Assembly: GCA_003123965.1 (NCBI GenBank)
Contig: NNSL01000501.1
Coordinates: 1-22,874 of the forward strand
Source of the DNA: Balneolaceae bacterium SMO_bin1
GTDB taxonomy: Bacteria > Bacteroidota > Rhodothermia > Balneolales > Balneolaceae
Reading direction: 5' to 3'
Length of the DNA: 22,874 bases
Positions 7,869-15,522 of this stretch are shown here, piece by piece; positions within the stretch are counted from its first letter, which is position 1; each line of letters starts with the position of its first letter. A program made the position numbers and the translations under genes. The notes under the pieces are model-generated. The model ran no database searches. It saw only the letters and a program-made list of their open reading frames with translations, and was not told the DNA's origin.

Positions 7869-9104
7869 TTGAAAGAGAAAGATTCCACTTCTGCCTGGAA
7901 AGGCGGTGAAGTAATATTTGAGAGTACGGATCAACCCGTGCCTGAATATAACCAGCCAAACCGACCAGATGGTAAAACAATAGCAAAGCACACAGGGCTT
8001 TTTGTGCTCACATTTATTTGTGTAGCATTGGCCGGCGCAGGTTTCGTCGGTTTTGACGCTTCCCTGTTTCCCGTGGCTCTGCCAAGCATTCCTGATTTTT
8101 GGCGCGGCATGCTATTTGCCGGACTGCTACTGGGCTTTCTGGGCGTTCATGAATTTGGACACTACTTTGCTGCCTACTATCACAAGATTCGCGTTACACT
8201 GCCTTACTTTATCCCAATCCCACTGGGCATCGGTACACTCGGAGCCGTTATTCGTATCAAACAAAAAATCAATCATTCCCATAAAATGTTTGATGTAGGC
8301 GTTGCCGGCCCCCTGGCAGGTTTTGTGGTTTCACTTGGTGTGCTTTTATTCGGCTTTGCCACGCTGCCCGACCCCAGCTATATACTCAATTTCGAGGGCC
8401 ATGAAGCCGTAAAAGAATATGTTCGTGCGAACGGAGTGTTTCCAGCCACCCCGCCCGGCGATGCGCCCCAAGGCGGCACCATGATTATCGGCAACACCCT
8501 GCTTTATGGCTTTCTAGCGCAATTCTTTGCGAACGTGCCACCCATGTGGGAAATGTATCACTACCCGTTTCTATTTGCGGGATGGCTCGGGCTGTTTTTT
8601 ACGGCCTTAAACCTGTTCCCCGTAGGCCAGCTCGATGGCGGACACATTCTGTATTCGCTCATTGGCTATAAAAAACACCGGTTGGTAGCACGCACCTTTT
8701 TCGGCGTGTTGGTTACACTTGCCGGCATTCAGGCTATTCCCAGCATCCACCTGATGCTCGGCTCCTGGGATCCCACCGGCATGCTCAGCCTCTTTATCTG
8801 GGTGGGCACCTTATTTCTGCTTTTGCGAAAAGCCTACCAGGTTGACCATGCATGGATTGCCCCCGTACTTATTGCATCACTGGCTATTTCGGTTGGGTAT
8901 CTGTTTTTGTTTGTGGGCAATATTTCAACACCCGGATCGCTTATATGGGTGGTTTGGTCGTTCTTTCTGGCATTTATGGTAGGCGTTGAACACCCGCCCG
9001 CACTATTCGAAAAACCACTTGATCCGACTAGGAAATACCTCGGCTGGGCCAGCATGGCTATTTTTGTGCTTTGCATCAGCCCCAACCCCATATATTTAAT
9101 TTAA
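7869..9104 (+). CDS. Site-2-protease-family membrane zinc metallopeptidase (M50)
   Basis: A 411-residue multi-pass membrane protein. The zinc motif HEFGH is at 94-98 within a transmembrane segment, and the second family motif (LFPVGQLDGGH, with LDGG at 255-258) supplies the third ligand. Between them is the EGY1/S2P-like PYFIPIPLGIGTLGAVIRIK segment. The N-terminal 35 residues are hydrophilic; I count about eight hydrophobic segments, with additional helices after the second motif. The only plausible start is a TTG at 7869, because the same frame is closed upstream by the arcA stop and no ATG occurs before the first membrane segment. The family cleaves within membranes, but no substrate (such as an anti-sigma factor) is encoded nearby. 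It probably shares the arcA transcript. Confidence 0.88.
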   Translation: MKEKDSTSAWKGGEVIFESTDQPVPEYNQPNRPDGKTIAKHTGLFVLTFICVALAGAGFVGFDASLFPVALPSIPDFWRGMLFAGLLLGFLGVHEFGHYFAAYYHKIRVTLPYFIPIPLGIGTLGAVIRIKQKINHSHKMFDVGVAGPLAGFVVSLGVLLFGFATLPDPSYILNFEGHEAVKEYVRANGVFPATPPGDAPQGGTMIIGNTLLYGFLAQFFANVPPMWEMYHYPFLFAGWLGLFFTALNLFPVGQLDGGHILYSLIGYKKHRLVARTFFGVLVTLAGIQAIPSIHLMLGSWDPTGMLSLFIWVGTLFLLLRKAYQVDHAWIAPVLIASLAISVGYLFLFVGNISTPGSLIWVVWSFFLAFMVGVEHPPALFEKPLDPTRKYLGWASMAIFVLCISPNPIYLI

Positions 9105-9161
9105 TTATCGTTATCTTTACGAGCTATTCGCTCTTTCATCAACCTTAATAGTTAACCCATT

Positions 9162-9593
9162 ATGCGTTACGCTTTATTCTCACTTTTACTGCTATTTGTA
9201 GCCTGCTCATCCGACACTCCCGAAAATGTACCTCAGCGGGTTGATCAGCTTATTGCCGAAGATAATTATGAGGAAGCTCTCGATCTGCTGGAAGGTGTAG
9301 AACCCGGGGAAGTGGATGCCGACTTAAGTACATTGCAAGAAAAGGTGCACCTAAATTACGGCATTTTCCTGGAATACCGGGGCGGCGACGATACCAGCAT
9401 GCGCGACCGAATGACCGGCGCACTGGAGCAGTACATCGAAGTGCTGAAAATTAACCCGGATAATCAGAAAGCCATCTCCGAGATTGAGCAAATTATGGGT
9501 ATTTACTCAACCATGCCGCAGAGTCCCGGTGAAGATATTCTTGCCCAATTGCGGGAACTTGGATTTGATTATGGGAATGAGCAAAACCAATAG
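9162..9593 (+). CDS. Small TPR-like lipoprotein
   Basis: 143 residues starting with a lipoprotein signal peptide (MRYALFSLLLLFVAC, Cys15). The remainder is acidic and helical with TPR-like pairs (QLIAEDNYEEALDLLEGVEP, and ALEQYIEVLKINPDNQKAIS at about 88-107). It is probably an outer- or inner-membrane-anchored scaffold. It lies 57 bases after the M50 peptidase and 90 bases before smpB, so it may share a transcript with either. I recognise no named family. Confidence 0.75.
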   Translation: MRYALFSLLLLFVACSSDTPENVPQRVDQLIAEDNYEEALDLLEGVEPGEVDADLSTLQEKVHLNYGIFLEYRGGDDTSMRDRMTGALEQYIEVLKINPDNQKAISEIEQIMGIYSTMPQSPGEDILAQLRELGFDYGNEQNQ

Positions 9594-9683
9594 GCTTTAA
9601 TTGATCCTTGAATTTGAAGCATGCTGATTTACCGCTCATTCTTTAATATTTTTAAATAGTAATATTAATCAGCAGTTTACATT

Positions 9684-10151
9684 ATGGCTACTTCAACTCC
9701 CACGATTCAAAATCGTAAAGCGCGGCACGATTATCACGTAGAAGAAACCTTTGAGGCCGGCATTGTGCTGAAGGGGACGGAGGTTAAATCGCTGCGAAAC
9801 GGAAATGCCAGCATCGCCGAATCATTTGCCTACCTGCAGGATGGCGAAGTATGGCTGCGCGATATGTACATCAAACCGTATAAGCACGGCTCGCATGCGA
9901 ACCATGACGAACGCCGCGAACGAAAGCTGCTGCTGCACAACCGCGAAATTCGCGAATTAGAGAAAGCCGTAGAACGAAAAGGATTTACCCTTGTGCCGCT
10001 CAAAATCTATTTTAAAAAAGGATACGCCAAACTCCTGCTGGGCATTGCCGAGGGTAAGAAGAAGCACGACAAACGCGAAGACATTAAAGAGCGGGATGTT
10101 AAACGCGAGCTCGACCGTAAAGTAAAAGGATCATACAAGGTGAACCTGTAA
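9684..10151 (+). CDS. smpB: SsrA-binding protein SmpB
   Basis: 155 residues, the normal length. It binds tmRNA and delivers it to stalled ribosomes for trans-translation. The core is unmistakable: [20 protein letters not shown], then [10 protein letters not shown], and YIKPYKHG. The C-terminal tail is rich in Lys, Arg and Asp ([14 protein letters not shown]), as expected for the helix that enters the mRNA channel. The tmRNA gene itself is not in this window. Confidence 0.96.
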   Translation: MATSTPTIQNRKARHDYHVEETFEAGIVLKGTEVKSLRNGNASIAESFAYLQDGEVWLRDMYIKPYKHGSHANHDERRERKLLLHNREIRELEKAVERKGFTLVPLKIYFKKGYAKLLLGIAEGKKKHDKREDIKERDVKRELDRKVKGSYKVNL

Positions 10152-10154
10152 CCA

Positions 10155-10188
10155 TAAAAAAAGCTGCACTCCAATACGCAGTGCAGCT
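10155..10188 (-). terminator. Rho-independent terminator between smpB and the 50-residue gene
   Basis: A perfect 9-bp stem (AGCTGCACT at 10162-10170 with AGTGCAGCT at 10180-10188) encloses a 9-base loop. On the minus strand it is followed by a T-run (10161-10156), so it terminates the 10368-10216 gene. It could also slow plus-strand transcription leaving smpB, but there is no T-run on that side. Confidence 0.75.
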
Positions 10189-10215
10189 CTACATCTAATC
10201 TTTCAGGCTAAGGCG

Positions 10216-10368
10216 CTAATTTTTAGAGTCCTTCGCATATTTCGACTTCCGGGCATGCGAACCCTTCTTGCCTTGGTGCTCGTCCGTTTCCGGATTTTCC
10301 ATATTTGCGCCTTTGCCCTGCTTGCCTTTGTTATTCTGCATCTCGTCTTTTTCTTCTGAATCTGCCAT
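10216..10368 (-). CDS. 50-residue hydrophilic, Lys/Gly-rich small protein of unknown function
   Basis: I start at the ATG at 10368 (MADSEEKDEMQ), preceded by GAGAGA at a suitable distance. An upstream in-frame ATG at 10413 would add 15 residues that look non-coding. The protein is strongly charged and predicted disordered, with KGKQGKG and HQGKKGSHARK segments and no Cys or Trp. It ends just before a good terminator, which supports it being a genuine single-gene unit. The composition recalls small stress-associated hydrophilic proteins, but I do not recognise a family. Confidence 0.6.
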   Translation of the reverse strand: MADSEEKDEMQNNKGKQGKGANMENPETDEHQGKKGSHARKSKYAKDSKN

Positions 10369-10451
10369 ATTTGTCTCTCGATAATTAATTAAGATTAATT
10401 GAATAATGCGCAAATAGTATATCGCATTTTATATGACCTTTTATGGCATTA

Positions 10452-10991
10452 CTACTGCTCTTGTTCCGGCACATTCTGTGGCATCAAGCTCAGGTAGGGC
10501 GTTTCGGGTTCTTGTCCGGGTGGTACGGCTTTGGGCACATGGTCACCAATGGGCCCCAGTGATTTCAAATACTGATATACCGCGCGGGCATCTTTATCAC
10601 TGATGTTTTTCACATTAAACCACGGCATCGGCGGCATGGCGCTGCGGGTATGAAGCGTTTGCACCCAAGCATCCTCCGACATTTCCTGAACACGGAGCCG
10701 TAAGTTTGCGGCGTACGTTGTTCCCCAAGGTCCGCGCCAACCCAGCGATGATCCTGCAAACCACTCCTCTTCGGGTATTTGGCCCTCACGCATCAAATAC
10801 TCATGGGTGTGGCAATCGTTGCAACCGCTTACAATGGCCAAGTAGCGGCCGGCTTCAATAGGATTGGCCGCCTCAACATAAGGCGCACTATTGTGCTCAT
10901 TGGGCGTTGCCGCCTTACTTTCTTGCCTTTCTCTCACACAACCTGAGAGACCGAACCACACAAAACAGATCATTATTACTGCATACCTCAT
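10452..10991 (-). CDS. Monohaem cytochrome c lipoprotein
   Basis: 179 residues with a lipoprotein signal (lipobox LSGC, Cys18). A single haem-binding motif, CNDCH, is at 57-61, and a candidate axial methionine lies in SAMPPMPW (M119 or M122). The fold is class I cytochrome c, with the spacing seen in diheme/monoheme subunits of dehydrogenases. The GWRGPWGTTYAANLRLR segment (84-100) resembles the one in c-type cytochromes attached to alcohol/aldehyde dehydrogenases. It should act as a membrane-anchored electron carrier outside the cytoplasmic membrane. No redox partner is encoded next to it, so its electron donor is unknown. Confidence 0.85.
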   Translation of the reverse strand: MRYAVIMICFVWFGLSGCVRERQESKAATPNEHNSAPYVEAANPIEAGRYLAIVSGCNDCHTHEYLMREGQIPEEEWFAGSSLGWRGPWGTTYAANLRLRVQEMSEDAWVQTLHTRSAMPPMPWFNVKNISDKDARAVYQYLKSLGPIGDHVPKAVPPGQEPETPYLSLMPQNVPEQEQ

Positions 10992-11093
10992 ATATCCCTA
11001 CACCTTTATATTTTTAGAAGAGATTGCTGTTTTACAACCTCACAAAAGATATGCTAATCTATTTTTCAGTGCGGAGCAATACGTATAAATACG

Positions 11094-11122
11094 AAAAGGC
11101 CACCCTTTCGGGCAGCCCTTTC
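11094..11122 (-). terminator. Terminator of rnpB
   Basis: Read on the minus strand just beyond the rnpB 3' end there is a hairpin AAAGGGCTGCCC-GAAA-GGGTGGCCTTT. It has a GAAA tetraloop, one bulged G and two G-U pairs, and is followed by TTTTCG. It sits about 12 bases after the mature RNA end, as expected for RNase P RNA. Confidence 0.75.
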
Positions 11123-11133
11123 ATGTAAAAAAG

Positions 11134-11488
11134 TAAGGATAACCTGTAAGCCGGATTCTGTCGTTCAAAGCAATCATTTATCTGGGTCCCGAATTGCTTC
11201 GGGACTCAAGCGTTCTACCCGGCCGCGCTGCAACAAGCGGTGCGTACGGCCTGCGTGAACTTTCACCCCGTGAGGTTTGCCATGCCTCCGCGTGTCGCCA
11301 CCGGAGCGGTGAGCTCTTACCTCACCGTTTCACCTTTTCCCCCAACACGTTGGAGGTAGTCTGTTTTCTGTGGCACTGGCTATCCGGTTACCCGAATCTT
11401 CCCGTTAGGAAGCACGGTGCTTGTCAGTGTCCGGACTTTCCTCCCGCTAAGGTAGAATCCTCAGCGAGCGATTGCCCGGTCATCCTTA
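11134..11488 (-). ncRNA. rnpB: RNase P RNA (bacterial type A)
   Basis: Catalytic RNA that removes 5' leaders from pre-tRNAs. On the minus strand the conserved GGAGGAAAGTCCGGAC block (CR I) is near the 5' end. GTGCCACAGAAAACAGACTA and GGTAAGAGCTCACCG follow, with ACAGAATCCGGCTTACAG near the 3' end. The two ends pair to form helix P1 (AAGGATGACC with GGTTATCCTT), which fixes the boundaries to within a few bases. The length of about 355 bases fits type A. A TATTTTTA directly upstream on the minus strand could be its -7 element, but no clear -33 box accompanies it. Confidence 0.95.
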
Positions 11489-11571
11489 ACTAAAAATACG
11501 AAATTTTGGTGGGTTTTGAGAGTGGCTTATATCCAGGGTTCAACCGTTAAAATAAGAAAGGCAATTGATTG

Positions 11572-11607
11572 AAAGCTGGAGCCCACGCTTCCGTGGACTT
11601 CAACTTT
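11572..11607 (-). repeat. Long imperfect inverted repeat (16-bp stem, GAAG loop)
   Basis: The arms 11572-11587 and 11592-11607 are inverted copies that differ at three positions. As minus-strand RNA two of the three differences are G-U pairs, so the stem is nearly complete around a GAAG tetraloop. No T-run follows, so it is not a standard terminator. It lies between the terminator of the CT398-like gene and rnpB. Confidence 0.6.
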
Positions 11608-11631
11608 AAGATATTCATAAACCTCAACAGA

Positions 11632-11666
11632 AAATTAGCTGTTCCTGATGCTTAAATCAGGAAAGC
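11632..11666 (-). terminator. Terminator overlapping the stop codon of the CT398-like gene
   Basis: On the minus strand, AGCT plus TTCCTGAT pairs with ATCAGGAA plus AGCT around a 6-base loop (one bulged base), followed by AATTTTCT. The TGA stop codon of the CT398-like gene lies inside the first arm. Confidence 0.65.
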
Positions 11667-12388
11667 TGCTCTTTGGCTTTTTCGAAGAACGAGGGATCAA
11701 CAACGATTCGGCCGCTGTTTTCGTCGATGATGATTTTATTTTTGCGCCGCACTTCTACCTGCGTTTGCGGCGGCAGTGCCATGCCAATTGCCGCGCCTTT
11801 TTCCATGGGCACCACAGCCAGCCCGTTGCTTAAGCCTTTTCTAAGGCGCTCATAGCTGCGAATGTAGCGGTCATCGAGCTCTTCAGCCATTTGTTCACGC
11901 TTATCAAGCAGCTTACTTTCTTCGGCCTCGGTATTCTCTTTCACCTCTTCAAGCTCTTCCTGCTTTTCTTCATGCAGCTCCTTATTTTTATCGAGCTTTT
12001 CCTGCGCCTCTTCAATTTCTGGCTCAATTTCCTGCTGGCGCTTGGCAATTTCTTCTTTCCGCGATTTTGAATTTTCAATCACTTGTTTCTGCGCTTCAAT
12101 TTCTTTGGTTAACGCATCATACTCGCGGTTGTTACGCACGGAGGTTTGCTGGTCTTCATACTTGTCGAGCTTTTTCTCGGCATCTTTAATCTCAAGGTCA
12201 AGATCTTTCTTTTCCTGTTCGAGATTTTCTTTTTCTTCCTCAAGCTTATTTATACGTGCTTCATACCGGTTGATATTGGTCTCAATATCAAGAATATCCT
12301 CCGGCAAATCGCCCCGAAGCTGTTTTAGCTCATCAATACGGCTATCGATATATTGAAGATTAGCCAATTTTTGAAGTACATCTTCCAT
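11657..12388 (-). CDS. CT398/FlgZ-like coiled-coil protein with a cysteine-free 'zinc ribbon'
   Basis: 243 residues. Residues about 5-175 are a long antiparallel coiled coil rich in Glu, Lys and Gln, including the conserved SVRNNREYDALTKEIE. The C terminus keeps the CT398-type layout (GMALPPQTQVEVRRKNKIII, then ENSGRIVVD), but none of the four zinc-binding cysteines is present. The first CxxC reads G198-A-A-I201 and the second reads D222-E-N-S225. There is no cysteine anywhere in the protein. Family members are adaptors that couple to other proteins or RNA; here the C-terminal fold must be metal-free. It lies 17 bases downstream of the Nif3 gene in the same operon, a pairing common in Bacteroidota. 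Confidence 0.82.
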   Translation of the reverse strand: MEDVLQKLANLQYIDSRIDELKQLRGDLPEDILDIETNINRYEARINKLEEEKENLEQEKKDLDLEIKDAEKKLDKYEDQQTSVRNNREYDALTKEIEAQKQVIENSKSRKEEIAKRQQEIEPEIEEAQEKLDKNKELHEEKQEELEEVKENTEAEESKLLDKREQMAEELDDRYIRSYERLRKGLSNGLAVVPMEKGAAIGMALPPQTQVEVRRKNKIIIDENSGRIVVDPSFFEKAKEQLS

Positions 12389-12405
12389 AACTGTTGTTTC
12401 GTTTA

Positions 12406-13463
12406 TTAGTCCTGCTTTTTTGATTTACTGTGTGGTATAAAAATCTTCATCGGGTTGGTGACAGTTTGTGTCGCCATTACATCAATTTCTTCAAAAGCTT
12501 CGCTCAATTCCTTCTGCAACGTATTAACAATGGGCACTTCGCTTTCGTAATGGCCGGCATCAACAAGCAAAAAGTTATCGGCATCAGTAAAATAATCATG
12601 ATACTTGATGTCGGCCGTTACCAATGCCTGGGCGCCCTGACCGATGGCCGCCCCCGCTGTTGAAACGCCTGCACCACCGCACACGGCCACTTTTTTCACG
12701 TAATCAGCCTCACCCGAAAATCGTAATGCATCGGTATTCAGGCGGTCGGCCACAAGCTGCAAAAACTCCTCTTGTTTCAGCCCGCGGTCGCGATAAAACC
12801 CTACAACACCCATTCCCGCGTTATCCGTCGGGCTCGATACTTCCATCACCTGCATACTGCCGTTATCGAGCAATCCATTTTTTTTCAGCTCTTTTTTAAG
12901 GCCAGACAGGTTATGCTTGTCAATAATGGCTTCATACGTTTTCTGATCGCCTTTACGGCCGGTTACGGAATGCACATGAGCCTCTTCGGCGGAGTAATAA
13001 TTCAGCAGTTCCAGTACGTCATCAGGCTCAGCATGCGCGGTAGTTAGTTCAATCTTGCGGCTGATGGGATAATTTTTGGATAAAAACGTGAGATTATGCA
13101 GTTCCAGTTTTTTGGCCAGCGCAAAAGAAACACCGTCCAGCGCGGCATCAAGGTTGGTGTGGGCTGCAATCAACGCAATATTATTTTGTATGAGGCTGTA
13201 TATGATTTCACCCCTTTTTCGGTAGCGGGGTTTATTCGCTTGAGACCTTTAAAAATGAGCGGGTGATGAGCTACAATTAGATCGCATCCGTGCTCAACGG
13301 CTTCGTCTACAACTTTTTGAGTGACATCCAAGCAGGTCAATACTTTGCTAACCGACTGGCGGGAGCTGCCAACAAGAAGTCCAACGTTATCGTAGTCTAA
13401 TTTTGTTTCGGGCGGTGCCCACTGATTCAGGAAGGTAGAAATATGCTGAACCTGGATGTTCAT
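12406..13463 (-). CDS. Nif3-like dinuclear metal-binding protein (YqfO/YbgI family), frame-broken
   Basis: The N-terminal part (from the ATG at 13463) carries the metal-binding AHHPLIFKG motif (H66, H67). The literal frame then stops at 13170. The C-terminal part, in another frame, continues with AAHTNLDAALDG and later DAGHYESEV, the remaining metal ligands. Removing one TA from the TATATA-like run at 13199-13203 joins them as KSYSLIQNNIALIAAHTNLD and gives about 351 residues, the usual length of the long Nif3 form with a central insert. The family forms toroidal hexamers with a dimetal centre. Annotations such as GTP cyclohydrolase type 1-like are not well founded. It heads the operon with the CT398-like gene. 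The break is probably a 2-base slippage, in the sequence or in the read data. Confidence 0.85.
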
Positions 13464-13700
13464 GGGAGCTATCGGCCTCGCGTTTTTAAGTTCTTGGTTG
13501 CCGACATGCTACAACGTACAGTACAAAATGAAGCAATTGAATAAAAGACTTATTCAGAATTCAAATTTTATCTTAGCATAGCCTGTTGTTCAAACGTTAA
13601 AAATACGATTTAAATCGGTCTGTTAAAAGGTTATTTTAAAGATTGTTGAAATACTAAATTATAGCTGTTAACTGGTGCAGAAGCGCCGAAATTTACGTCC

Positions 13701-14399
13701 ATGTCTGATATCTGCTCGAATTTAGAATCCCTGAATCAACGTATTGCCGAAGCTTGTAAAAAGGCCGGCCGAAATCCCGAAGAAATTATGTTGGTAGCGG
13801 TAAGCAAAACCAAGCCGCTAAGTGACATAAAAGAAGCATTTGGCTGCGGGCAAATCCACTTTGGTGAAAACCGGGCCAAAGAACTTCAAGACAAGATGGA
13901 CGACTATGACAATAGCGACGTTCAATGGCATATGGTTGGCAACCTGCAGACAAATAAAATTAAATACATGGTAGAGCGGGTGAACTGGATTCATTCGATT
14001 GAGAAATCGAAGTACCTGCGCGAAATTGAAAAACGAGCATCACGTATCGATCGCACCATCAACACGCTGATTCAGATAAACATTAGCGGCGAAGACCAAA
14101 AAAGTGGTTGCACACCACAAAAAATCGAGAAAATTCTGGACTACGCACGCCCGCTTGATCACGTTCGGGTGCGCGGCTTTATGGGTATGGCCACTTTTAC
14201 CGATGACATGGATATTGTGCGCGATGAGTTCAAAATGCTGAAAGAATTATTCGACAAGCATGCCGAAAATAACGGCGGCAGCGTGCAGCTTGAGCACGTT
14301 TCCATGGGCATGACCAACGACCTGGAAGTGGCCATTCAGGAAGGTTCAACCATGGTGCGCGTAGGGCGCGCCATCTTCGGCGAACGTAACTATGATTAA
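13701..14399 (+). CDS. yggS: YggS/YlmE family pyridoxal phosphate-binding homeostasis protein
   Basis: 232 residues, alanine-racemase-like TIM barrel only. The PLP lysine is K36 in VAVSKTKP. The other family motifs are present: HFGENRAKELQ, WHMVGNLQTNKIK, and SMGMTNDLEVAIQEGSTMVR followed by VGRAIFGER. These proteins buffer free PLP and affect amino-acid pools; they have no known racemase activity. In Gram-positives the homologue ylmE sits upstream of sepF and divIVA. Here too a divIVA gene lies 1.5 kb downstream on the same strand, after four small membrane proteins. The 237 bases upstream (13464-13700) are AT-rich with no clear promoter. Confidence 0.94.
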   Translation: MSDICSNLESLNQRIAEACKKAGRNPEEIMLVAVSKTKPLSDIKEAFGCGQIHFGENRAKELQDKMDDYDNSDVQWHMVGNLQTNKIKYMVERVNWIHSIEKSKYLREIEKRASRIDRTINTLIQINISGEDQKSGCTPQKIEKILDYARPLDHVRVRGFMGMATFTDDMDIVRDEFKMLKELFDKHAENNGGSVQLEHVSMGMTNDLEVAIQEGSTMVRVGRAIFGERNYD

Positions 14400-14474
14400 A
14401 AAAGTGCGTACAACTATTTCAATTTGGCTGATATTTAGTACATTACTTGTATAACTTTAAAGAATAAAGCTTTT

Positions 14475-14792
14475 ATGGCCGCTTGGATTTGGGTTTTAAT
14501 ACCACTGGTTGCAATAATTGGGGGATATATTATTGACTACCAGAAAAACAAGATGAAAATGATGAAGATGGGCCAGCGCAATGAAGAAGAAGTGGAAGAT
14601 CTGCGCAAACTGGTTAATTCATTAAAAGGGCGCATTGAGAACCTGGAGGCTATAGCAGCAGGTGAACCGGAGGAATTTAAACAAGAAACGGGGGCTGGTG
14701 CCGGCATGAGTGAAATTGAAATTGAGGAAAGTGATATCCGCCACGAAAATCAGCAGAAAGTTTCTGATTTAGCCAACAAACAGCGAGGGTAA
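14475..14792 (+). CDS. Small one-TM coiled-coil protein, PspB-like (array member 1)
   Basis: 105 residues. One N-terminal membrane segment (residues 2-21, AAWIWVLIPLVAIIGGYIID) is followed by a Lys/Met-rich juxtamembrane stretch. Then comes an amphipathic coil, EEEVEDLRKLVNSLKGRIEN with LEAIAAGEPEE, which resembles the PspB arrangement (coil ending in RIETLE). It is also alignable to the coils of the next three genes (RxxNxEAI followed by an acidic E-P segment), so I regard it as a divergent member of the same family. The tail is acidic and disordered. It lies 75 bases after yggS and only 2 bases before the next gene. Function is unknown; the PspB likeness is topology and coil only, not proven homology. 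Confidence 0.75.
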   Translation: MAAWIWVLIPLVAIIGGYIIDYQKNKMKMMKMGQRNEEEVEDLRKLVNSLKGRIENLEAIAAGEPEEFKQETGAGAGMSEIEIEESDIRHENQQKVSDLANKQRG

Positions 14793-14794
14793 CC

Positions 14795-15118
14795 ATGGAA
14801 GAAGTTATTGGTTTAATTATAATTACGTTTGGAACCATATTCGGTGGCATCCTTATGTGGAAGTTCTTTGATATTGTTCGCACTTCCATCAAAAAAAACA
14901 AGGCTGGCTTTGATGAGGATAAATTTGACCGACTAGCCAAGGCGTTTATTGAGTACCGAAAAGATACCGACAAGCGGCTCGAAAGAATTGAAGCGGCATT
15001 TGTAAAGCAAAAGGCCCAACAGTCGCTAAGCAACAATAACGGATCTCTACACTCTTTTTCGATTAACGACTTTGATGAAAATTCCGGTAAATCCAGCAAT
15101 AAAAACAGGACCAACTGA
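14795..15118 (+). CDS. Small one-TM coiled-coil protein (array member 2)
   Basis: 107 residues: an N-terminal membrane segment (about 4-22, VIGLIIITFGTIFGGILMW), then a linker and the array signature FDEDKFDRLAKAFIEYRKDT followed by DKRLERIEAAF. The tail is rich in Ser and Asn. Its TGA shares one base with the ATG of the next gene (TGATG at 15116-15120), which indicates translational coupling. The coil is close to those of members 3 and 4 (DRLAKAFI, then KRLxxxEA), so these are tandem duplicates. I recognise no named family; it may be a membrane-associated assembly or stress factor. Confidence 0.75.
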   Translation: MEEVIGLIIITFGTIFGGILMWKFFDIVRTSIKKNKAGFDEDKFDRLAKAFIEYRKDTDKRLERIEAAFVKQKAQQSLSNNNGSLHSFSINDFDENSGKSSNKNRTN

Positions 15119-15522
15119 TGGAATTTCAATTTCTCATACCGATTTTTGGCATCATTTGCGGTACGCTGTTAACCGGCGTAATTTTCTGGAAAATTTTTGA
15201 CGTGATCAAAGCCTGGATCAACCGCAAGAATCCCTCTTATGATGAAGAAAAAATAGACCGTATTGCTAAAGCCTTTATTCAGTACAAAAAAGAGACGGAG
15301 CGGAGGCTGCAAAACGTTGAAGCAATTATTACCGACGATGAGCCAAAATCTGTAGGTACATCATCTCGGCGTGAACTGGGCCCCTCAAAGTCACATGGAC
15401 GCATTGAAATTGATGATAACGAAGAAACCCAGCAAGAAAATGCTTCCGAACATCCCGACCGTGAACAAAATTCTAACAGCGGTAACCTGAAAAACATGCT
15501 CAACCAAAAGAAGAATAACTGA
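15118..15522 (+). CDS. Small one-TM coiled-coil protein (array member 3)
   Basis: 134 residues: an N-terminal membrane segment (about 4-25), then KAWINRKNPSYDEEKIDRIA followed by KAFIQYKKETERRLQNVEAI and TDDEPKS. A long acidic, low-complexity tail ends in a conserved SGNLKNMLNQ motif that recurs at the end of member 4. Both its start and its stop overlap the neighbouring genes by one base (TGATG). The conserved tip separated by a variable disordered linker suggests a peptide that docks onto a partner. Function is unknown. Confidence 0.78.
   Translation: MEFQFLIPIFGIICGTLLTGVIFWKIFDVIKAWINRKNPSYDEEKIDRIAKAFIQYKKETERRLQNVEAIITDDEPKSVGTSSRRELGPSKSHGRIEIDDNEETQQENASEHPDREQNSNSGNLKNMLNQKKNN

Noticed and set aside
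7491..7991. Minus-strand open frame of 166 codons
   Set aside because: It is a shadow of arcA and the start of the M50 peptidase gene, both of which have complete family motifs.
9600..9683. tmRNA gene or promoter beside smpB
   Set aside because: No tRNA-like ends or tag-coding segment; TATTTTTA at 9647-9654 lacks a -33 box at the right distance.
11194..11493. Plus-strand open frame of 99 codons
   Set aside because: It lies inside the antisense of rnpB; the conserved RNase P RNA sequence explains the region.
14401..14474. Promoter for the membrane-protein array (TAACTTTA at 14452-14459)
   Set aside because: One mismatch in the -7 box and no TTTG at 19 bases; co-transcription from yggS is equally likely.
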